Shown here piece by piece: positions 38,726-46,960 of a stretch of 64,000 nucleotides of DNA. The DNA comes from Pseudomonas faucium (GTDB taxonomy: Bacteria > Pseudomonadota > Gammaproteobacteria > Pseudomonadales > Pseudomonadaceae): contig NZ_BQIP01000005.1 in NCBI RefSeq assembly GCF_021602585.1, forward strand, positions 62,001 to 126,000, written 5' to 3'. The notes beneath the pieces were generated by a model. That model ran no database searches. It worked only from the letters and a program-made list of their open reading frames with translations, and was not told the origin of the DNA. Position 1 is the stretch's first letter, and every line of letters starts with the position of its first letter. A program made the translations under genes and the position numbers.

Positions 38726-40639
38726 GTGTCGCAACGTCTGCTCCTTTCCCTGCCCCTGCTCACCCTCGCCGTCTCCGCCGCCCACGCCGCAGATACCCTC
38801 AACACCCCGCGCCTGGCCGGCATGGACAACTTTCGCGATGTCGCCGGCACCACCACCGCCTACCACACAAGCCACGACGGCGTGATGCGCGGCGGGGTGT
38901 TCTACCGCTCCAACGCCCTGACCCCGACTGCCGGCGACCTGGCTGTGCTCAACGGCCTGGGCATCAGCGATGTGTTCGACCTGCGCACCCCCAGCGAAAT
39001 CGCCGCCACGCCCGACACCCTGCCGGCCGGTGCCCGCTACACCAACATCGATATCATCGGCAGCACCACCTCGGGCGCGAACATCACCGACATGGCGTTC
39101 ACCAGCGCCGCCCAGGCACGGGCCATGATGGAGGAAACCAACCGCGCCTTCGTCAGCGACGCCGGCATGCGCGGGCAATTCACCCAGCTGTTCAACGAAC
39201 TGGCCAGCGCCGACGGCGCGGCGGTGTTCCACTGCACCGCCGGCAAGGACCGCACCGGCTGGACGGCGGCGGTGCTGCAGAGCATCGCCGGGGTCGATGA
39301 CGCCACGATCATGCAAAACTACCTGGCCACCAACGACTACACCGCCGCCCGCATGGCCGCGACCCTGGCGCACATGCCGCCGAGCATGGCCGCCATCTAC
39401 GCGCCGTTGATCGGTGTCGACGCCAGCTACCTGCAGGCGGGCCTGGACCAGGTGACCGCCGAGTACGGCAGCATGGACAACTACCTGAAGCAGGGCCTGG
39501 GCCTGAGCCAGGAAACCATCTACGTGCTGCGCGGCAAGATGGTGCGCTACAACACCCTGCCCGGCGAGGCCGGCCTGCAGGGCAACGCCGCTGCCGGTGC
39601 GCGCCTGCTCGGCCAGTTGCAGGACAGCGCACTGTCCGGCACCTACAGCGCCTACAACTACTACCTGCAGTCGGCCATCGACGCCGGCACCCTGGGCGGC
39701 GTCGAGGCCACCGTCGGCGGCCAGGTGCACGCCGATGCCGCCAGCTCCCTGCTGCGCCAGGCGAGCATGATCGACCGCGCAGCGGCGCCGTTTGCCGATG
39801 GCAGCGATCTCAAGGTCGGCCAGTCGCGCCTGTGGAGCACCGCACTGGCCGGCTACCTGGGCACCGACGGCTCGGCCCACGCCGCCAGCAGCAACGAGCA
39901 CAGTCAAGGCCTGATGATCGGCATGACCCAGCGCTTCTCCGAACAGCTCAGCGCCCATGCCGGCGTCGGCTACAGCCAGGGCAACGTCGGCGGTGCGGGC
40001 GGCGAGGCCGACACCGACCTGACCTTCCTGCGCCTGGGTGCGCGCTTCGCCCCGGGCAGCCTGGAGCAAGGCCTGTTCATCGACGCCAACGCCAGCGCCG
40101 GCTACCTGGACTACAGCAGCAAGCGCGAGCTCGGCGGCGGCCTGGGCACGGCCAAGGGCGACAGCCACGGCACCCTGGCCGGCGGCAGCCTGGCGCTGGG
40201 CTATCGCATGAATACCAGCGGCCTGGTGCTGGAGCCGAGCCTGGGGGTGCGGGTCAGCCGCGTCGACCTTTCCGGGTTCACCGAAAAAGGCAGCGAGTTG
40301 GCGCTGCAGGTGGACGACCTGAAAGAAACCCGGCGCAGTGCCTTCACCAACCTCAAGGCATCGTTTGCCGCGATTCCCGTGGGTAGCTGGCAACTGGTGC
40401 CGGGCATCGAAGTGGGCTACGACCACGCCCTGGGCGACCACCAGGTCGACAGCGATGGCCACCTGCTGGGGCTGGATATCGAACAACGCGCCGCCTTCGA
40501 CAACCGCGACCAGTTCAACGCCGGCGTGAACCTGATGGCCAACCTCGGCGCGCTGAGCGTCGGCGCCGAAGTGGCGGCATTGAGCGGTGGCGACAGCCAT
40601 GGCGTGAGCGGCAGCCTCAAGGCCAGCTACGCCTTCTGA
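38726..40639 (+). CDS. Autotransporter with tyrosine-phosphatase passenger
   Basis: 637 aa from a GTG start with GAGG upstream. Signal peptide (residues 1-21, ending AHA-AD). The passenger (~25-300) is a DSP/PTP-like phosphatase: NFRDVAGT, FDLRTPSE, then the P-loop FHCTAGKDRTG with nucleophile Cys170 and Arg176 (CX5R). The C-terminal ~270 residues form a 12-strand-type autotransporter barrel (SRLWSTALAGYLG..., ending LKASYAF with terminal Phe). The phosphatase would be displayed on the cell surface or in the outer membrane, where its phospho-substrate is unknown. Confidence 0.85.
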   Translation: MSQRLLLSLPLLTLAVSAAHAADTLNTPRLAGMDNFRDVAGTTTAYHTSHDGVMRGGVFYRSNALTPTAGDLAVLNGLGISDVFDLRTPSEIAATPDTLPAGARYTNIDIIGSTTSGANITDMAFTSAAQARAMMEETNRAFVSDAGMRGQFTQLFNELASADGAAVFHCTAGKDRTGWTAAVLQSIAGVDDATIMQNYLATNDYTAARMAATLAHMPPSMAAIYAPLIGVDASYLQAGLDQVTAEYGSMDNYLKQGLGLSQETIYVLRGKMVRYNTLPGEAGLQGNAAAGARLLGQLQDSALSGTYSAYNYYLQSAIDAGTLGGVEATVGGQVHADAASSLLRQASMIDRAAAPFADGSDLKVGQSRLWSTALAGYLGTDGSAHAASSNEHSQGLMIGMTQRFSEQLSAHAGVGYSQGNVGGAGGEADTDLTFLRLGARFAPGSLEQGLFIDANASAGYLDYSSKRELGGGLGTAKGDSHGTLAGGSLALGYRMNTSGLVLEPSLGVRVSRVDLSGFTEKGSELALQVDDLKETRRSAFTNLKASFAAIPVGSWQLVPGIEVGYDHALGDHQVDSDGHLLGLDIEQRAAFDNRDQFNAGVNLMANLGALSVGAEVAALSGGDSHGVSGSLKASYAF

Positions 40640-40652
40640 TCTTGCACGCCCC

Positions 40653-40724
40653 TGTAGGAGCGGATTTATCCGCGATAGCGCCGGTAGATTCACCGACGCC
40701 ATCGCGGATAAATCCGCTCCTACA
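40653..40724. repeat. Inverted repeat, second REP type (TGTAGGAGCGGATTTATCCG)
   Basis: Two inverted copies, TGTAGGAGCGGATTTATCCG from 40653 and the complement ending in CTCCTACA at 40724, flank a 20-nt spacer. It belongs to a Pseudomonas interspersed-repeat type different from the GTGGGAGCCGGC type seen elsewhere. The right arm overlaps the stop codon of the AraC gene at 40720. Confidence 0.82.
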
Positions 40725-41694
40725 AGTGCCCGCGTCTGACCTGCGCCGGGCTCACCCCGAAGGCCTGCTGGAAATACTGGGTGAACCGCCCGGCATTGCT
40801 GAAGCCATGCTGCAAGGCCACCTCCGCCACCGACCCACCTGCCTCGCTTGCCAGCACCTTGCGCGCCAGTTCAAGGCGCACCTGGCGCTGAAAGCCGACG
40901 ATCGAGGTACCGGCAAAACGCCGAAACCCTTCCTGCAGCGCGCGCAAGCTGACATTGGCCAACGCCGCCAGCTCAGTGCCACTGACAGGGCTGGCAGGAT
41001 GCTCGCGGATATACCCCATCGCCAGCTTCACATGGCGCGGCGCAAGCGATGGCGTGGGCCTGCGCAGCGCCTCGCTGTAGTTGTGCGGCCAGGCTTCGAG
41101 CAGCGCATCCACCAGCATGTCCTGCAAGCGCTGGGGCATCAGCAAACCGCTGTTGAGCAGCTGATCGAACGCGTTGCCGGTGGCCATTTCGAGCAACGCG
41201 CGGATGCCCTGGAACGCCGGCAACCTGAGGTCCACCACCGGGGCAAAACGCACCGGCTCTGCCAATGGCCGCTGCAGCAACGCCACCAGCCGCTCCACGA
41301 ACAACCCGCGGCGCAGCGACATGCCGCACTGGGCATGGCCCTCGGCAAAGCGCATGGAGCGCAACTCCTGCTTGTCGACGGCCAGGCCCACCTGGGCACC
41401 ACCAATCGACTCGCCGCGGTGATCGAAAACGATCTTGCCGGCCGTGGGCAGCACGAAGGTGATTTCATCCTGCGGGGTGGGCAGCACGAAGGTGAAGTCG
41501 CCCTGGTACTGCATGCGCCGCACGCTCATGCCTTCATAACGGCCGTAGACACCGCTGATGACAATGTCCTGCGCCAGGCGTGGCAGGTCGCTGTAGAGGT
41601 TGCCGTGCAGCTGGGTGAACAGCGCGGCGAAGTCGTCGCTGCGCATGTTGGCGGAGCGGAGCATGAATGACTTGCGGGTTGTGCCTGGGTACAC
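40720..41694 (-). CDS. AraC family regulator (XylS/AraC_binding_2 type)
   Basis: 324 aa from a GTG start with GGAAAG 8 nt upstream. The N-terminal half lacks the short cupin motif and resembles the sensing domain of XylS-like regulators of catabolic genes; the C-terminus is a double helix-turn-helix (LAALANVSLRALQEGFRRFAG, VAEVALQHGFSNAGRFTQYFQQAFG). The TAG stop is supplied by the adjacent repeat. It flanks the steroid gene cluster and may regulate part of it, but this is only positional. Confidence 0.85.
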   Translation of the reverse strand: MYPGTTRKSFMLRSANMRSDDFAALFTQLHGNLYSDLPRLAQDIVISGVYGRYEGMSVRRMQYQGDFTFVLPTPQDEITFVLPTAGKIVFDHRGESIGGAQVGLAVDKQELRSMRFAEGHAQCGMSLRRGLFVERLVALLQRPLAEPVRFAPVVDLRLPAFQGIRALLEMATGNAFDQLLNSGLLMPQRLQDMLVDALLEAWPHNYSEALRRPTPSLAPRHVKLAMGYIREHPASPVSGTELAALANVSLRALQEGFRRFAGTSIVGFQRQVRLELARKVLASEAGGSVAEVALQHGFSNAGRFTQYFQQAFGVSPAQVRRGHL

Positions 41695-41788
41695 CGTTTG
41701 GCTTTCCTTTATCGCCGCGAGACGGGACCAGCAACCTAGCAGGCGGGCATGACAGCGCCGTGACGATCAGGCCGGTACGGCGCTGCCG

Positions 41789-41813
41789 CGATCACGCACC
41801 AGGCCCGTGATCG
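41789..41813 (-). terminator. Hairpin after the ketosteroid dehydrogenase gene
   Basis: An 8-bp stem (CGATCACG/CGTGATCG) with a 9-nt loop lies 13 nt beyond the stop codon of the gene at 41827. No T-run follows. A terminator role is likely from the position. Confidence 0.5.
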
Positions 41814-41826
41814 GGGCGCACAAGGT

Positions 41827-43584
41827 TCAGTGCAGGCCCGCTTCGGCGGCCACTTCAGGCTGCCCCTGCCCTATCGCCTGCGCCAGATGATTGGCCGCGA
41901 TGTAGCCAAAGGTCATGGCCGGCCCAATGGTCGAACCCGGGCCCGGATAGGTCTTGCCCATCAACGCCGCACTGGTATTGCCGATCGCGTACAACCCTTC
42001 GATCCGCGAACCGTCCGGGCGCAGCACCCGCGCTTGCGCATCGGTGCGCAAGCCGCCTTTGGTACCCAGCTCGCCCGCATCGATGCGCAGCGCGTAGTAC
42101 GGTGCCCGCTCCAGCGGGCCGAGGCAGGGGTTGGGCCGGCAGTGGCTGTCGCCGTAGTAGCGGTCGAACAGGCTGTCCCCTTTGCCAAAATCGGTGTCCA
42201 CGCCCTTGGCGGCTTGCTGGTTGAGGCGCTGCACGCTCTGCGCCAGGCCCTGGGCATCCACGCCGATCTTGGCGGCCAGCGCGGCCAGGCTGTCGGCGCG
42301 GTAGATCACCTTGTCCAGCCAGCCATCAGGGATCTTGCTGTCCGGCTGCACCGTGCCTGGCAGCAGCACGCCGCACGGGTAGCGCTTGCGGTACTCGGCA
42401 TCGAAGATCAACCAGGCAGGCACGTTGGCGCCGTTGCGCGCCTGGTCGGCGTACATGGCGTAGATGATGTCCGGGTAAGGCGCCGCCTCGTTGACGAAGC
42501 GCTGGCCTTGGCCATTGACCATGATGCAGCGCGGGAACGCCCGCTCGACGAACAGCGCCCGCTGCTTTTCCTCGCCGGGAACGTGCACGGTCGGCGCGCC
42601 CCAGGTATGGCTCATCAGCGCCACATCGGCACCCAGCTCAAGGCCTGCGCGGATGCCGTCGCCGCTGTTGATTGGTGGCGCTGCCGTCCATTGGGCGCTG
42701 GTGGGGCCGGGCAAATACTGCTCGCGCATGAGCTGGTCGGCCTCGAAGCCGCCGCAGCCGAGGATCACACCGGCAGTGGCCTGCACGTTCACCGCCCGGC
42801 CCTGGCGTTCGAGCACCACCCCGGTGACCTTGCCGCCCTGGCTGCACAAGCTGCGCATCGGCGTTTGCAGCCACAGCTCGATCCCCCTGGCCTGCATCGC
42901 TGCGCGCAAGCTCGCGACCAGGGCGTTGCCCAGCGTCAGGCGGCGGTCGCGCGGGGTGCGCCGGCGCCAGCGCAGGTCGGCGAGGTAACGCAGGCCCAGG
43001 CGCGCCGTCAGCCACAGCCAGCCGGGCTCCTTGGTGACGATGGTGTGCGCCTCTACCTGGGTCATGGCGATGCGCCCGGCGATCAGGGTGGCTGGCGACG
43101 AGGCGCGCAGGCGCTGGAATTCATCGCCCAGGCGGGCCGCATCGAAGATGGCCGGCTCCATGGTGCGGTAGCCCGACTTGCCGCCGTCGCGCTCGGGGTA
43201 GTAGTCGGGGTAACGCGCAACGGCGTGAAAGTGCGTCTGGGCGCGGGCGGCCAGGTAGCCGACCATCCTCGGGCCGTGCTCCAGGTAGGCGTCGATGCGG
43301 GCGGGGTCGTAGTCCTCGCCAACCGTGGCGCGCAGGTAGGCCCGCGCCTGCTCGGGTGAATCGCTGCCGCCCAGGCCTTCGATCTGCGCGTTGCAGGGCA
43401 CCCAGATGCCGCCGCCGGAGATCGCCGTGGTGCCGCCGTACTCGGCGGCCTTTTCCACCATCAGCACCGTCAGGCCGTGGTCATGGGCGCGCAGCGCCGC
43501 GGTCATGGCGCCGGCGCCGGAGCCGACCACGACCACGTCGTAGGCAGCGTCCCAGCGCACGGCATGGGTATTGTCATTGTTCAT
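41827..43584 (-). CDS. kstD: 3-ketosteroid dehydrogenase (KstD family flavoprotein)
   Basis: 585 aa from MNNDNTHAVRWDAAYDVVVV. The FAD site is VVVGSGAGAMTAALRAH near the N-terminus, with EKAAEYGGTTAISGGGIWVP following and GLYAIGNTSAALMGKTYPGPGSTIGP near the end. YYALRIDAGELGTKGGL near the C-terminus is the active-site Tyr/Gly region of these enzymes. KstD introduces the Delta1 double bond in ring A; the close relative that makes Delta4 from 5-alpha steroids (TesI/Kst4D) cannot be excluded. Position among kshA, ksi and tes genes supports a steroid role. Confidence 0.8.
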   Translation of the reverse strand: MNNDNTHAVRWDAAYDVVVVGSGAGAMTAALRAHDHGLTVLMVEKAAEYGGTTAISGGGIWVPCNAQIEGLGGSDSPEQARAYLRATVGEDYDPARIDAYLEHGPRMVGYLAARAQTHFHAVARYPDYYPERDGGKSGYRTMEPAIFDAARLGDEFQRLRASSPATLIAGRIAMTQVEAHTIVTKEPGWLWLTARLGLRYLADLRWRRRTPRDRRLTLGNALVASLRAAMQARGIELWLQTPMRSLCSQGGKVTGVVLERQGRAVNVQATAGVILGCGGFEADQLMREQYLPGPTSAQWTAAPPINSGDGIRAGLELGADVALMSHTWGAPTVHVPGEEKQRALFVERAFPRCIMVNGQGQRFVNEAAPYPDIIYAMYADQARNGANVPAWLIFDAEYRKRYPCGVLLPGTVQPDSKIPDGWLDKVIYRADSLAALAAKIGVDAQGLAQSVQRLNQQAAKGVDTDFGKGDSLFDRYYGDSHCRPNPCLGPLERAPYYALRIDAGELGTKGGLRTDAQARVLRPDGSRIEGLYAIGNTSAALMGKTYPGPGSTIGPAMTFGYIAANHLAQAIGQGQPEVAAEAGLH

Positions 43585-43657
43585 TGATGCCCTTCTCCAT
43601 GAGCGGCCACCGGCCGCGATTGCGACGATTGCAGGCCGGCCCGGCGGCTGCGGTTGC

Positions 43658-43822
43658 TCAAGGCAACAAGCGCATGGCCCCGAGCGCCGGCATGTAGCAC
43701 GACTGATAGCCAGGCTGGCAGTAGAAGGCCATGCGCTGGGGCAAGGGTTTGACCATCGCCGACACATAGGCCGCGACGAAGGCAGAAACGATCAGGGTCA
43801 GGCAAACTTTTCTTGTTTTCAT
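43658..43822 (-). CDS. Small exported or membrane protein (54 aa) in the steroid cluster
   Basis: The protein begins MKTRKVCLTLIVSAFVAAYV, a signal peptide or anchor, followed by a short Cys-containing tail (FYCQPGYQSCYMPAL). GAGG lies 7 nt before the ATG at 43822. It lies 73 nt upstream of kstD on the same strand and 63 nt downstream of a steroid-box palindrome, so it is probably the first gene of the kstD transcript. I do not recognise it; two cysteines could form a disulfide or bind a metal. Confidence 0.6.
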   Translation of the reverse strand: MKTRKVCLTLIVSAFVAAYVSAMVKPLPQRMAFYCQPGYQSCYMPALGAMRLLP

Positions 43823-43885
43823 GGCCATGCCTCTAAACGCAACGAGGGTGAGCTGCCAGCCTAGAACCGCCGCCGCCCGCCGGCT

Positions 43886-43901
43886 TCGTCCAAACGGACG
43901 A
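43886..43901 (-). promoter_or_regulatory. Steroid-box palindrome, promoter of the 54-aa gene and kstD
   Basis: In the leftward direction: TCGTCC-GTTT-GGACGA, both arms perfect. 63 nt separate it from the ATG at 43822, and a TAGGCT candidate -10 begins 22 nt after the box. It is one of six related palindromes of the cluster. Confidence 0.72.
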
Positions 43902-43913
43902 GGCCTGCGGGCC

Positions 43914-44840
43914 TCAACCCAGTGCCCGGCGCAGGTCCGCAGCGGCGCCCTGCAAGGCCTGCGCGGCGGCGTCGACGAACGGCGCCAGGCTGATGAAGCC
44001 GTGCACCATGCCGTCGCAGCGCTGCAGGCGCACGCTCACCCCGGCCGCCTGCAGGCGTTCGGCAAAGGCCTCGCCTTCGTCGCGCAGCGGGTCGTATTCG
44101 GCGCTGAGCAAGGTGGTGGCCGGCAGGCCCTGGAGGTTGTCGTCGCGCAGCGGCGAAGCCAGGGGGTCTTCAGCGTGTTGCGGATGCGCCAGGTACTGCC
44201 CCCAGAACCAGCCCATCATGGCCCGCGACAACAGGTAACCCTCGGCGAACTGGGCGTAGGACGCGCTGGCGCACGCGGCATCGGTCACCGGATAGAACAG
44301 GCACTGGTGGCGGATCGCCGGCCCTCCCTGCTCACGGGCCAGGCGACAGACGGCGATGGCCAGGTTGCCACCGGCGCTGTCGCCGGCCACCGCCAGGCGG
44401 CCGGCGTCCACACGCAACGCTTGGGCATGTTCCACCAGCCACCGGGTCGCGGCGTAGCAGTCGTGCGGCGCTGCCGGGAAGCGCGCCTGCGGTGCCAGGC
44501 GATAGGCCACCGACACCACCACCGCACCCGTCTGCAGCGCCAGCGTCCGGCACAGGTTGTCGTGGGTGTCGAGGTTGCCGATCACGAAACCGCCGCCATG
44601 GAAGAACACCAGCAAGGGCAGGCCGTCGCGCGCCAGCGGGCGGTACAGGCGCGCGGCGAGCATGCCCTGGGCGCCGCCCACTTCGATATCGCGCACCTCG
44701 GCCATGCCCGCACCTGGCAAGGGCGGCATCAGGTTGTCGGCATACAGGCGGTACTGGCAGGCATCGAGGGTGGCGTAATCGGGCTCGCCCTGGGCGCTGA
44801 AACCCTGCAGTACGGCGGCAATCTGGTTATCGAGCGGCAT
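43914..44840 (-). CDS. Alpha/beta hydrolase, HSL family
   Basis: 308 aa. Oxyanion motif FFHGGGFVIG (~residues 75-84), nucleophile Ser in VAGDSAGGN, acid Asp in SAEYDPLRDEG and catalytic His in DGMVHGFISL. Enzymes of this family cleave small esters. In this cluster it could hydrolyse a steroid ester or a ring-opening lactone. Its start overlaps the SDR gene by 14 nt, so they are one operon. Confidence 0.87.
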   Translation of the reverse strand: MPLDNQIAAVLQGFSAQGEPDYATLDACQYRLYADNLMPPLPGAGMAEVRDIEVGGAQGMLAARLYRPLARDGLPLLVFFHGGGFVIGNLDTHDNLCRTLALQTGAVVVSVAYRLAPQARFPAAPHDCYAATRWLVEHAQALRVDAGRLAVAGDSAGGNLAIAVCRLAREQGGPAIRHQCLFYPVTDAACASASYAQFAEGYLLSRAMMGWFWGQYLAHPQHAEDPLASPLRDDNLQGLPATTLLSAEYDPLRDEGEAFAERLQAAGVSVRLQRCDGMVHGFISLAPFVDAAAQALQGAAADLRRALG

Positions 44841-45657
44841 GGCTGTCCCCTTCAAGTTCGGGCATGGCGAAAGTCGGGTTGGTTTCGTCGAGCACGCTGC
44901 GCAGGCGCCGCTCCAGGGCTGGTTTGAACGCCTTGTGCGGCAGGATCCAGAAGCGCTTTTCATCCACGGCCTGGAACACCAGCGCAGCCAGCTCGCGCGG
45001 GTTCATGCCGGCGCGAATGCTGCTGTCGAGCGCGGCGCTGAACGACGCTGCCGGGCCGGCCTCGACCGGGTCGGAGTCCATGATGGCGCTGGCCACCGCG
45101 CCCGGGCAGAGCACCGACACCGAAACCTGCGCACCCAGCTGGGCCAGCTCGTAATGCAGGGTTTCGCTCAGCGCCACCACGGCCTGCTTGGTCACGGTGT
45201 ACGGCGCCATCAACGGGCTGCACACCAGCCCCGCCAGCGACGCGGTATTGACCACGTGGGCCGGGCGCCCCTGCTCGAGCAGCAAGGGCATGAAACAGCG
45301 GATGCCGTTGATCACCCCACGCAGGTTGATGTCGAGGATGCGCTGCCACTGCCCGGCGTCGATTTCCCAGCTGTAGCCGGTCTGCATCACGCCGGCGTTG
45401 TTGAACAGCAGGTCGACGCCGGCAAAGCGCGCCAGGGCCGCCTCGCGCAGCTGCGCCATCTGCTCGGCGTCGCCCACGTTGGTCACCCGCGCCAGCACCT
45501 CGGCGCCCTGCCCCTGCAACTGCGCGGCCAGCGCCATCAGGCGCGGCGCATCGACATCCGCCAGCACCAGGCGCAGGCCCAGCTGCGCCGCATGCTCGGC
45601 CAGCCCGCGGCCAATGCCGCTGGCCGCACCGGTGATCACTGCTACCCGTCCCGCCAT
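44827..45657 (-). CDS. Short-chain dehydrogenase, probable hydroxysteroid dehydrogenase
   Basis: 276 aa from MAGRVAVITGAASGIGRGLA, with AGGAG seven bases upstream. Cofactor motif TGAASGIG, NNAG, catalytic Ser in VVNTASLAG and YTVTK (Tyr-x3-Lys). Asp in LADVDAPR suggests NAD(H). Classical SDRs in steroid clusters oxidise 3- or 17-hydroxyl groups; the position is not determined here. It is the first gene after a steroid-box palindrome shared with kshA. Confidence 0.82.
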   Translation of the reverse strand: MAGRVAVITGAASGIGRGLAEHAAQLGLRLVLADVDAPRLMALAAQLQGQGAEVLARVTNVGDAEQMAQLREAALARFAGVDLLFNNAGVMQTGYSWEIDAGQWQRILDINLRGVINGIRCFMPLLLEQGRPAHVVNTASLAGLVCSPLMAPYTVTKQAVVALSETLHYELAQLGAQVSVSVLCPGAVASAIMDSDPVEAGPAASFSAALDSSIRAGMNPRELAALVFQAVDEKRFWILPHKAFKPALERRLRSVLDETNPTFAMPELEGDSHAAR

Positions 45658-45716
45658 CACGTTCTCCTGCCACTGGCTGATGGCTGCCAGTAGATCCGCC
45701 CTGCTGTCGGCGGCCA

Positions 45717-45732
45717 TCGTCCGTTCAGACGA
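45717..45732. promoter_or_regulatory. Steroid-box palindrome between the SDR gene and kshA
   Basis: Plus strand TCGTCC-GTTC-AGACGA, one mismatch in the right arm. The arms extend with one mismatch to about 13 bp (GGCGGCCATCGTC/GACGATGACCGCC). 59 nt separate it from the SDR start at 45657, and 95 nt from the kshA start at 45828. A candidate leftward -10 (CTACTG) begins about 24 nt from the box. Confidence 0.7.
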
Positions 45733-45827
45733 TGACCGCCCCGCCACGCGCGGCAGAATCGCTTGGGTGCACCGTACCGTTGGCCGCGCCGCCTGTGCGG
45801 CCCTGAGAAGAACCGGAGAACAACAAC

Positions 45828-46871
45828 ATGAGCACACTGCACCGCATCGAAGCCAAGCTGCTGGAGGACCGCTACGCGCGCGGTTGGCACTGCCTGGGCC
45901 TGGCCGCCGACTACCGCGACAGCAAGGCCCACCGCCTGGACGTGTTCGGCACACGCCTGGTGGCCTTCCAGGGCGAGGACGGCCAACTGAACATTCTCGA
46001 CGGCTACTGCCCGCACATGGGCGCCGACCTGAGCACCGGCTGCGTCGAAGGCAACGCCATCCGCTGCCCGTTCCACGGCTGGCGCTGGAACGCCGACGGC
46101 GTGTGCGACGACATCCCCTACGCCAAGCGCATCCCGCCGCGGGCCAAGGTCAAGCGCTGGCCGATCATGGAGCAGAACCACCTGCTGTTCGTGTGGAACG
46201 ACCCCGAAGGCAACGCGCCGATCGCCGAGCAGGCCATCCCGCGCATCGATGCCTGCCACGACGCGCAATGGGCATCGTGGGAAATCGCCGAGCTGAAGAT
46301 CGACACCAACTGCCGCGAGCTGATCGACAACATCGCCGACATGGCCCACTTCGACACCGTGCACGGCGCGCCGATCGATGCCTTCAGCAACGTCTTCGAA
46401 GGCCACACCGCCACCCAGATCATGCGTGCACGCAGTGCGCGGCTCTCCGGCGACAGCGTGCTGAGCACCGTCGCCACCTACTACGGCCCGGCCTACCAGA
46501 TCACCGAAATGACCGGCGCCATGGGCGACCAGCCAATCCACTCGGTGCTGCTCAACTGCCACGTGCCGATCGATCTGAACAGCTTCACCCTGCGCTATGG
46601 CGTGCTGGTGAAGAAGATCCCGGGGCTGAGCGAAGAAGACAACCAGGCCATCGCCAAGGCCTATGTCGCCCAGGCCCAGGCAGCCTTCTACGAGGATGTG
46701 GCGATCTGGCACAGCAAGACCCGCGTCGACAACCCGCTGCTGTGCGACGGCGACGGCCCGGTGTACCAGCTGCGCCGCTGGTACGAGCAGTTCTACACCG
46801 ATATTGCGCTGATTGGCGACGAAACCCGTACCCGCAAGCACTTTGCTGTGTGTGGCGCCGAGCGCGCCTGA
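45828..46871 (+). CDS. kshA: 3-ketosteroid 9-alpha-hydroxylase oxygenase (KshA, Rieske)
   Basis: 347 aa. Rieske [2Fe-2S] ligands Cys61, His63, Cys80, His83 (YCPHMGADLSTG ... IRCPFHGW). The mononuclear iron motif is in ELIDNIADMAHFDTVHGAP, with His174 and His179. The length and motif order fit KshA, which hydroxylates C9 of androstadienedione and so opens ring B. Its reductase partner (KshB) is not in the window. It starts 170 nt from the divergent SDR gene, across a steroid-box palindrome. Other Rieske hydroxylases cannot be excluded, but the cluster supports this one. Confidence 0.85.
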   Translation: MSTLHRIEAKLLEDRYARGWHCLGLAADYRDSKAHRLDVFGTRLVAFQGEDGQLNILDGYCPHMGADLSTGCVEGNAIRCPFHGWRWNADGVCDDIPYAKRIPPRAKVKRWPIMEQNHLLFVWNDPEGNAPIAEQAIPRIDACHDAQWASWEIAELKIDTNCRELIDNIADMAHFDTVHGAPIDAFSNVFEGHTATQIMRARSARLSGDSVLSTVATYYGPAYQITEMTGAMGDQPIHSVLLNCHVPIDLNSFTLRYGVLVKKIPGLSEEDNQAIAKAYVAQAQAAFYEDVAIWHSKTRVDNPLLCDGDGPVYQLRRWYEQFYTDIALIGDETRTRKHFAVCGAERA

Positions 46872-46892
46872 CAGCTGCCCCCTGGCACCCGG

Positions 46893-46916
46893 TCAGCGCT
46901 ACGAAAGGACCGCTGA
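46893..46916 (+). terminator. Weak hairpin between kshA and the LuxR gene
   Basis: TCAGCG (46893) pairs with CGCTGA (46911) across a 12-nt loop, 21 nt after the kshA stop. No T-run follows. Partial termination or none are equally possible. Confidence 0.3.
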
Positions 46917-46960
46917 TCGGGCCTGTAACAGGACATTGCGCGTAAACAAGGACACCGTTT

